Origin: Candidatus Omnitrophota bacterium
GTDB taxonomy: Bacteria > Ratteibacteria > UBA8468 > B48-G9 > DTJG01
DNA: 11,558 bases
Direction of reading: 5' to 3'
Assembly (NCBI GenBank): GCA_023485205.1
Contig: JAMCZX010000021.1
Location: forward strand, 1 to 11,558
Shown here: positions 6,614 through 11,558 of the stretch, one piece after another
Position numbering within the stretch: position 1 is the first letter of the stretch
Layout of the letters: each line of letters begins with the position of its first letter
The notes under the pieces: model-generated
Databases searched by the model: none
The model's input: the letters and a program-made list of their open reading frames with translations, nothing else
Told to the model about the DNA's origin: nothing
Translations under genes and position numbers: made by a program

Positions 6614-6699
6614 AGTGCAATTTGTTTCAATTTAAATTGCTTTTCCAATGCTGGTTTTTCCATAGATAAAATTTTTAAAATATCTTCACGGGTTTTCAT
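6535..6699 (-). pseudogene. Truncated MNT-type nucleotidyltransferase (N-terminus only)
   Basis: A 54-codon frame from ATG 6697-6699 to TAA 6535-6537. Residues 1-29 (MKTREDILKILSMEKPAL, then EKQFKLKQIAL) match the usual start of stand-alone minimal nucleotidyltransferases, which continue with FGSYARGE. Instead, after Leu29 the frame reads VICKVKFTQGCKVKSTH, which is simply translation of the direct repeats. The catalytic GS and DxD motifs are therefore absent and the gene is dead. The break coincides with the end of the IS-like block, so an insertion followed by deletion is the simplest explanation. It was probably the antitoxin half of an older HEPN-MNT pair, but no HEPN gene is present. Confidence 0.6.
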
Positions 6700-6767
6700 A
6701 GAAATATTCTAACATATTTTTTTATTACCCCAAAGAATATGGATGAATTACATTTATCATTATTAGT

Positions 6768-7580
6768 TTAATTTTGTTTGGATTTATAGGAAAAAAATTT
6801 AAAAAACCCCAGGGAAATAAAAGATACTACAATTAAAATAGATGAAATTGCAATTGCATAAGGATAATTTCCATAAGAGGCTTTAATAAAAATTGATATT
6901 GGTGCTGTTTCTGTAATGTTTGGTATTACACCAGAAACCATCTGGGTTGCGGCAAATTCTCCCATAGACCTTGACCAGCTCATTGATATACCTGCCAGCA
7001 AAGCATTGAAAGAAACAGGTAATATTATCTTAAAAAGTATATCAAAGGATGATGCCCCAAGTGTTTTACTTAAATTCAGCATTTTTCTATTTATAGAATC
7101 AAAAGATTCTTTAAGAATGTTTACAAAAAATGGAAAAGAAATTATAACCTGAACAACTATTATTCCCAGGGGAGTAAAAACAAATTTTATTCCATGGTTT
7201 ATGAAAAATTTTCCTATAGGATTTAATGGCCCTGCTGTTATTAAAACGGCAAAACCAATAATAAGGGGGGATAAGGTTAAGGGTAAAGAACTTACCACAT
7301 CAAGTAAAAAAGAAAACCTGTTTTTTTTAAAGGACAGGATATAACTTAAAGGCACTCCTATAAATACATTAATCAGTATAACAACAATAGAAATTTTAAA
7401 ACTTAATAGTATTGCCTTCCACAGTTTTATGTTTTTAATTTCTTTTATAAAAATACTAAAAGATGTCTGGAAAAAAATTCCTGATAAAAATAAAATTAAA
7501 CATATCAAAAAAATACACGGGATTATAAATATTACTATATCAAAAATTTTATTCTGATTGAATTTTTTTATAGAAAACAT
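6768..7580 (-). CDS. modB: Molybdate/tungstate ABC transporter permease ModB
   Basis: A 270-residue inner-membrane permease with about six transmembrane helices (roughly 14-36, 55-80, 92-115, 134-155, 185-205, 240-262). The cytoplasmic EAA-type loop that contacts the ATPase is visible as LSKTLGASSFDILFKIILP (170-188), with the invariant Gly175. Further on, SWSRSMGEFAATQMVSG (201-217) is a typical ModB/CysT block. The gene begins seven bases after modA, so the two are cotranscribed; there is no clear ribosome site, which suggests translational coupling. modC would normally follow directly, but here the accessory segment intervenes. Whether molybdate, tungstate or both are carried cannot be told; sulfate is less likely given the linked molybdopterin genes. 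Confidence 0.9.
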   Translation of the reverse strand: MFSIKKFNQNKIFDIVIFIIPCIFLICLILFLSGIFFQTSFSIFIKEIKNIKLWKAILLSFKISIVVILINVFIGVPLSYILSFKKNRFSFLLDVVSSLPLTLSPLIIGFAVLITAGPLNPIGKFFINHGIKFVFTPLGIIVVQVIISFPFFVNILKESFDSINRKMLNLSKTLGASSFDILFKIILPVSFNALLAGISMSWSRSMGEFAATQMVSGVIPNITETAPISIFIKASYGNYPYAIAISSILIVVSFISLGFFKFFSYKSKQN

Positions 7581-7587
7581 ATAGATA

Positions 7588-8376
7588 TTATTTTACAGGA
7601 GTAAATCCCCAGAATTTTAAAATTTGTTTTCCTTTAGGGGAAAATAAAAAATTTATAAATTGTTTAGCAATCTTTTTATGCTTAGAGGTTTTTAAAATTG
7701 AAGCTGTAAACTTAGCTTTTGTATTGTATTTTGCCGGAATAGGAATCATATTCAGTTTTGTTCCCTGTCTTTCCACCTCAAGAATCTGAGAGGTATATAA
7801 AATTCCTATATCTGTGTCGTTATTTACAAGAACAGGAATTATAAGCGCTGCATCAAGCAAATGGTTTGCATGTGAAACTATTTTTTTGAATGCTCCTGGG
7901 TATTTTTTATTTATTAATTTAAACATTTTCCATGTATAGTCTCCAGCAGGGTCTGCATGTGGTGTTGAAGTGGTAAGAGAGATATTTTTATCCATTAATT
8001 TCTGAATCATATTTGCGTAATTGACATTGCCCGGATTATTAAAAGGGGTTGCTAATGCAAGATAATCATAAGCAAAAATTTTATAATTGTTTATAAAGCC
8101 TGTTTTTTTTAGCTGTCTTTGAAATTTTCTATTAGCGCATAAAAAAATATCACAGGGAGCGCCTTGCTGGATGTCCCCTTTTAGAATTCCTGAACCTAAA
8201 AAGCTATAATATATGGTGATACCAGGGTGACTTTTTTCAAATAAATGCCCAATTTCTTCAATGGGTTTTGGTAAAGCATCAGCAGCAAAAATTCTTAAAT
8301 TTTCAGCTCTTACTAATGCTGGATTAAACAAGATACTAAAAAGTATACCTGTAATTATAAAAAATTTTAATCTCAT
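7588..8376 (-). CDS. modA: Molybdate/tungstate substrate-binding protein ModA
   Basis: A 262-residue exported protein that should capture molybdate or tungstate and deliver it to ModB. Residues 1-24 form a Sec signal peptide (basic MRLK, hydrophobic core, VRA at 22-24), with probable signal peptidase I cleavage before Glu25. There is no lipobox cysteine, so it is likely soluble in a periplasm. ModA-family landmarks are AADAL (31-35), GSGILKGDIQQGAPCDIF (61-78), NNPGN (113-117), ADPAGDYT (141-148) and DIGILYTS (189-196). ADPAGDYT favours ModA over the archaeal-type WtpA. modB starts seven bases after its stop. A 63-base gap upstream contains promoter-like and palindromic sequence, so it may be transcribed separately from fhs or be regulated by metal supply. 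Confidence 0.9.
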   Translation of the reverse strand: MRLKFFIITGILFSILFNPALVRAENLRIFAADALPKPIEEIGHLFEKSHPGITIYYSFLGSGILKGDIQQGAPCDIFLCANRKFQRQLKKTGFINNYKIFAYDYLALATPFNNPGNVNYANMIQKLMDKNISLTTSTPHADPAGDYTWKMFKLINKKYPGAFKKIVSHANHLLDAALIIPVLVNNDTDIGILYTSQILEVERQGTKLNMIPIPAKYNTKAKFTASILKTSKHKKIAKQFINFLFSPKGKQILKFWGFTPVK

Positions 8377-8379
8377 AAT

Positions 8380-8424
8380 ATTTTGTCAAATGGATTTACA
8401 GAATGATATACATTTTGTCAAAAT
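8380..8424 (-). promoter_or_regulatory. Candidate promoter/operator of modAB with paired palindromes
   Basis: Two copies of TTTTGTCAAA lie at 8381-8390 and 8414-8423. The second sits in a perfect 13-base palindrome ATTTTGTCAAAAT (8412-8424), and the first is a weaker version. The copies are 33 bases, about three helical turns, apart. On the minus strand the second contains TTGACA (8416-8421), a consensus -35, with a poor -10 TAAATC (8393-8398) at 17-base spacing. The arrangement suits a regulated promoter upstream of modA. It does not resemble the E. coli ModE box. Confidence 0.45.
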
Positions 8425-8439
8425 ATAATACGGATTGTA

Positions 8440-10134
8440 TTAGAATAAACCGACTACTTTGCCTTCATCATCTATATCCATATTATTGCCTGCCGGTTCA
8501 GAAGGAAGTCCAGGCATTGTTTTCATTTCTCCGCATAGAGGATATAAAAATCCGGCACCGGCTGAAATCCTGATATCCCTGATTGGAAGTGTAAAACCCT
8601 GGGGTCTTCCTTTTAATTCAGGGTCATGAGAAAGAGAAAGATGTGTTTTTGCCATACATATAGGCATTTTATCATATCCCCATCTTGTATATCTTTTAAT
8701 TTTTAATTCTGCCAAAGGCAAATACTGGACTTTTCCAGCACCATATACCTTTGTTGCGATTGTTTCTATTTTTTTCTTAATGGGCCAGTCTGTTTCATAG
8801 AGAAATTTAAAATTCTTTGGTTTATCGCAGGCCCGGACAACCTTTTCTGCAAGTTCTATTCCGCCTTTACCGCCATTTTCCCATACCTGACTTGTTGCAA
8901 CATCATCAGCTCCTGCATTTAGGGCTATTTCTTTTACTGTTTCTATTTCTTTTTCTGTGTCTGTGGTGAACTTATTTACAGCGACCACCACAGGAATACC
9001 AAATAATTTGGCATTTTCTATCTGTTTTTCAAGGTTTACTCCTCCTTCTTTTATTGCCTGAATATTTTCCTGTGTAAGTCCTTTATCAAGAGGTTTGCCA
9101 GGAACAATTCTGAATTTTCCACTATGCATCTTTAAAGCTCTTATAGAACACACTATTACAACGCAGTCAGGTTTTAAACCGCTTGTTCTGCATTTTATAT
9201 CCATAAACTTTTCCATACCGCAATCTGCACCAAATCCGCTTTCTGTGACAACATAGTCAGCAAGTTTAAGAGCTATTTTATCAGCAATGATTGAATTATT
9301 TCCATGTGCAATATTGGCAAAAGGTCCTGCATGAACAAATACAGGGGTATATTCAAGGGTTTGCATAAGATTTGGATTTATGGTGTCTTTTAACAAAACA
9401 GCCATTGCTCCGGTTCCTTTTATATCTTCTGCTGTTATAGGTTTACCATCATAAGTTTCCGCAACAATCATCTTTGAAAGTCTTTTCCTTAAATCTTTTA
9501 GGTCTGTTGCCAGAGCAAGTATTGCCATTACTTCTGAAGCAACAGTAATATCAAATCCTGTTTCTCTGGGAAAACCATTTTCCGGTCCTCCAAGACCAAT
9601 TACTATGTTCCTTAAAAATCTGTCAGAAACATCAAGAACTCTTCTCCATGTGATAGAACCGGGATTAATATTTAGCTCTCTTTTCTTTAATGCACAATTA
9701 TCTACAAACGCAGAGAGCAGATTATGGGCAATTCCTACAGCATGAACATCCCCGGTTAAGTGAAGATTAAAATCCTCCATAGGGATTACCTGGGAATATC
9801 CACCTCCTGCAGCTCCACCTTTTATACCAAACACAGGGCCTAAAGAAGGTTGCCTGATGCATGTAAAGACTTTTTTTCCAATCTGGCCTATGGACTGTGA
9901 AAGACCTATTGTTGTAACAGTTTTACCTTCACCAAGTGGTGTAGGGGTTATGGCAGTTATGTCTATATATTTGCCATCAGGTTTATCCTTAAGTGTTTCC
10001 AGAATATCTGTCCTGACTTTTGCCTTATAATTTCCATAGAGTTCCAAATATTTTTCATCAATTCCTGATTTTTCTGCTATTTCCTTTATATGTTTTATTT
10101 TTGCTTTTTGGGCAATCTCTAAATCACTTAACAT
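8440..10134 (-). CDS. fhs: Formate-tetrahydrofolate ligase
   Basis: A 564-residue cytoplasmic enzyme (10-formyl-THF synthetase) that joins formate to tetrahydrofolate using ATP, feeding the methyl branch of the Wood-Ljungdahl pathway or purine synthesis. The length is normal. The P-loop is TPTPLGEGKT (63-72), followed by RQPSLGPVFGIKGGAAGGGY (94-113) and MEDFNLHLTGDVHA (119-132), all diagnostic. No missing region was found. The start has AAGGGGG about six bases upstream. moeA ends 22 bases upstream, and modA follows 63 bases downstream. Placing it between cofactor synthesis and metal uptake genes suggests that formate from a Mo- or W-formate dehydrogenase is the shared theme (inference). Confidence 0.97.
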   Translation of the reverse strand: MLSDLEIAQKAKIKHIKEIAEKSGIDEKYLELYGNYKAKVRTDILETLKDKPDGKYIDITAITPTPLGEGKTVTTIGLSQSIGQIGKKVFTCIRQPSLGPVFGIKGGAAGGGYSQVIPMEDFNLHLTGDVHAVGIAHNLLSAFVDNCALKKRELNINPGSITWRRVLDVSDRFLRNIVIGLGGPENGFPRETGFDITVASEVMAILALATDLKDLRKRLSKMIVAETYDGKPITAEDIKGTGAMAVLLKDTINPNLMQTLEYTPVFVHAGPFANIAHGNNSIIADKIALKLADYVVTESGFGADCGMEKFMDIKCRTSGLKPDCVVIVCSIRALKMHSGKFRIVPGKPLDKGLTQENIQAIKEGGVNLEKQIENAKLFGIPVVVAVNKFTTDTEKEIETVKEIALNAGADDVATSQVWENGGKGGIELAEKVVRACDKPKNFKFLYETDWPIKKKIETIATKVYGAGKVQYLPLAELKIKRYTRWGYDKMPICMAKTHLSLSHDPELKGRPQGFTLPIRDIRISAGAGFLYPLCGEMKTMPGLPSEPAGNNMDIDDEGKVVGLF

Positions 10135-10156
10135 TTTTTCCCCCTTGTTTTATTTG

Positions 10157-11389
10157 TTATTTTTCTAAAAGATGAACCAGGATAATATCTCCTTCTTTTT
10201 TGGTTTCCCCCTTTTTTAAAAAAAATAAACCATTGGATTTTAAAGTAAGACTTAGAAGACTTGATCTTTGAGAATAATGCGAGGGACAGCTATCTTCCTG
10301 GACAGAAGGTATAGCTGTGATTTTATCTTTTTCTTCAATTAATTTAACCAAAATTACATTGTCTTTATCTGTTTTATTTTCAATATTACCTTTAAAATAT
10401 GCAGGAATTGTTATATCTGTATCATGTTGAATTCCTGAAATTTTTTGTAAGGCAGGTTTTACAATAGTTAAAAATCCTATATAGGCGGCAAGTGGATAGC
10501 CACCCAGCCCAAAAACCAGTGTTTTTCCTTTTATTCCAAAAAAGATGGGTTTGCCTGGTTTCATGGCTATTTTCCAAAAAATCATTTTTACTCCATTTTT
10601 CATAAGAACATCAGCTACCCAATCATATTTACCTGCGCTTATACCTCCGGAAAGAAGAAGTATATCATGGCCCAGACCTTTTTTAATAAATTTATCCAGA
10701 GATGCGTGTTCATCACTGGCAATACCCAGAATTTTAGGGATTCCACCATTTTTTAATGTTAAAGAATAAAATGTGTAGGTATTGGAGTCATACACTGAAT
10801 ATTTGGAAAGCGGCTGTCCGGGCTTTTTTATCTCATTTCCTGTGGATAAAATAGCAACAACAGGTTTTTTATAAACTTTTACTTTTGATTTTCCAAGATA
10901 GGCAAGCATTGAAAAAACACAAGAGTCTATCAGTGTTCCTTTTTTAATAATTGTTTGTCCTTTTTTAACATCTTCTGCTGTATAGGCGATATTTCTTCCG
11001 GATTCTACAGGCATAAAAATTTTTATTTTTTCTTCTTGAGGTTTAACTAATTCTTTATTTATTACACAATCACATCCAATGGGAAGAGGCGCTCCTGTCA
11101 TTATAGAAATAGCAGTGCCTTTTTGTAATTTTGGTATTTTTGTATCCCCTGCCTTTATTTCTCCTTTGACTTCTAAAATTACAGGAGATTGCTTTGAGGC
11201 GTTTATGGTATTTTGAGAATAAATAGCATAACCGTCCATTGCAGCCCTGTCAAAAGAAGGGATGTTAAACCCGGCTTTTATATCTTCTGCCAAAACTTTA
11301 TGCAAGGATTCTATAATGTCAGATTTTTCTATAGATAATGGTTTTGATTTTTCACTGACCAATTTAATTGCTTCCTGAAGTGATACCAT
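10157..11389 (-). CDS. moeA: Molybdopterin molybdenumtransferase MoeA
   Basis: A 410-residue enzyme that inserts molybdate (or tungstate) into adenylylated molybdopterin in the last step of cofactor synthesis. Domains: MoeA N-terminal region about 1-165 with PSFDRAAMDGYAI (44-56) and IMTGAPLP (96-103); MoCF_biosynth domain about 175-315 with STGNEI (182-187), SGGISAGKYDW (247-257) and MKPGKP (276-281); MoeA C-terminal domain about 328-408. Likely active-site residues are Asp140 (in AEDVKKG), Asp256 and Lys277/Lys280. One motif is unusual: the near-invariant GLPGNPVS reads GLGGYPLAA (294-302). AGGAG precedes the ATG by eight bases. The start lies inside the end of mobA (26-base overlap), and fhs follows 22 bases downstream, so they form one transcription unit. 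Confidence 0.94.
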   Translation of the reverse strand: MVSLQEAIKLVSEKSKPLSIEKSDIIESLHKVLAEDIKAGFNIPSFDRAAMDGYAIYSQNTINASKQSPVILEVKGEIKAGDTKIPKLQKGTAISIMTGAPLPIGCDCVINKELVKPQEEKIKIFMPVESGRNIAYTAEDVKKGQTIIKKGTLIDSCVFSMLAYLGKSKVKVYKKPVVAILSTGNEIKKPGQPLSKYSVYDSNTYTFYSLTLKNGGIPKILGIASDEHASLDKFIKKGLGHDILLLSGGISAGKYDWVADVLMKNGVKMIFWKIAMKPGKPIFFGIKGKTLVFGLGGYPLAAYIGFLTIVKPALQKISGIQHDTDITIPAYFKGNIENKTDKDNVILVKLIEEKDKITAIPSVQEDSCPSHYSQRSSLLSLTLKSNGLFFLKKGETKKEGDIILVHLLEK

Positions 11390-11558
11390 TTTCTATCTCC
11401 TTTAACCAATTTAGGTCTTCTTTGGTATTTAAATTAAAAAACATATCCATGGGATTTCCAAATTTTTCTATTTCTTTTTCTGTAATGATTTTTATATTAA
11501 ATCTTTCAGATTGTAAAATAGATTTTACTTTATACTGGCCTTTTTTAATATTTTGTTC
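11364..11558 (-). CDS. mobA: Molybdenum cofactor guanylyltransferase MobA, C-terminal end (partial)
   Basis: The reading frame enters from the right edge and ends with TAA at 11364-11366, giving 64 residues. The pattern fits the C-terminus of MobA: a helix (SILQSERFNIKIITEKEIEK) and then MDMFFNLNTKEDLNWLKEIE, the typical 'FfNiNTpeDL' ending. MobA attaches GMP to molybdopterin to make the dinucleotide cofactor used by formate dehydrogenases and related enzymes. The GTP-binding N-terminus (LxGGxSxRMG) lies outside the window, so a fusion such as MobAB cannot be excluded. It overlaps the start of moeA by 26 bases, which implies cotranscription. Confidence 0.8.
   Translation of the reverse strand, partial: EQNIKKGQYKVKSILQSERFNIKIITEKEIEKFGNPMDMFFNLNTKEDLNWLKEIENGITSGSN

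Larger units (their letters stand above)
6401..6767. other. Intergenic stretch between modB and the accessory cassette
   Basis: This 367-base gap has no intact gene. It holds, from high to low coordinate (minus-strand direction): about 68 AT-rich bases after the modB stop, a truncated nucleotidyltransferase start (6535-6699), three direct repeats resembling an insertion-sequence end (6506-6606), an eight-base inverted repeat (6502-6549), a sigma-70-type promoter (6443-6471) and a palindrome (6415-6435). I see no strong terminator after modB. It reads as a rearrangement scar at the upstream edge of the inserted segment. Confidence 0.7.

Noticed and set aside
8377..8439. Mo-cofactor riboswitch or ModE box upstream of modA
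   Set aside because: The gap is only 63 bases, too short for the Moco RNA, and it lacks the ModE consensus.

Overview
The window is AT-rich bacterial DNA with tightly packed, often overlapping genes. The binding protein of the transporter has a Sec signal peptide and no lipobox, which fits a cell with a periplasm. Formate-tetrahydrofolate ligase and molybdopterin genes point to an anaerobe that handles formate. I cannot name the lineage from the sequence; an uncultivated, AT-rich phylum would fit, but that is a guess.

Layout. Positions 1-1719 run on the plus strand: the 3' end of ftsH, folE (GTP cyclohydrolase I, overlapping ftsH) and a two-helix K+ channel with a C-terminal RCK module. These meet, tail to tail with a 4-base overlap, a long minus-strand series that fills the rest of the window. 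Read in the direction of transcription (right to left) the series is mobA (partial), moeA, fhs, modA, modB, an inserted accessory segment, modC, a CCA-adding-type tRNA nucleotidyltransferase, and a glyoxalase-II-like metallohydrolase.

How the genes work together. MobA and MoeA finish the molybdenum or tungsten cofactor, and ModA/ModB/ModC import the oxyanion. Fhs activates formate onto tetrahydrofolate, whose pterin ring would start with FolE. Together they suggest a formate dehydrogenase/one-carbon pathway encoded elsewhere in the genome (inference).

The accessory segment (about 4476-6767) is the most interesting part. It lies between modB and modC, which are normally adjacent. It holds, in transcription order: a truncated MNT-type nucleotidyltransferase start; three direct repeats that resemble an insertion-sequence end; a promoter with a 21-base palindrome; a winged-helix/nucleotidyltransferase fusion; a 122-residue protein resembling the C-terminal tail of type I restriction subunit HsdR, overlapping the previous gene by 17 bases; and a RhuM-Fic fusion with an intact Fic motif. 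It looks like a defence or toxin-antitoxin-like cassette on the scar of an older one. The overlapping nucleotidyltransferase/HsdR-tail pair is the best candidate here for an undescribed system.
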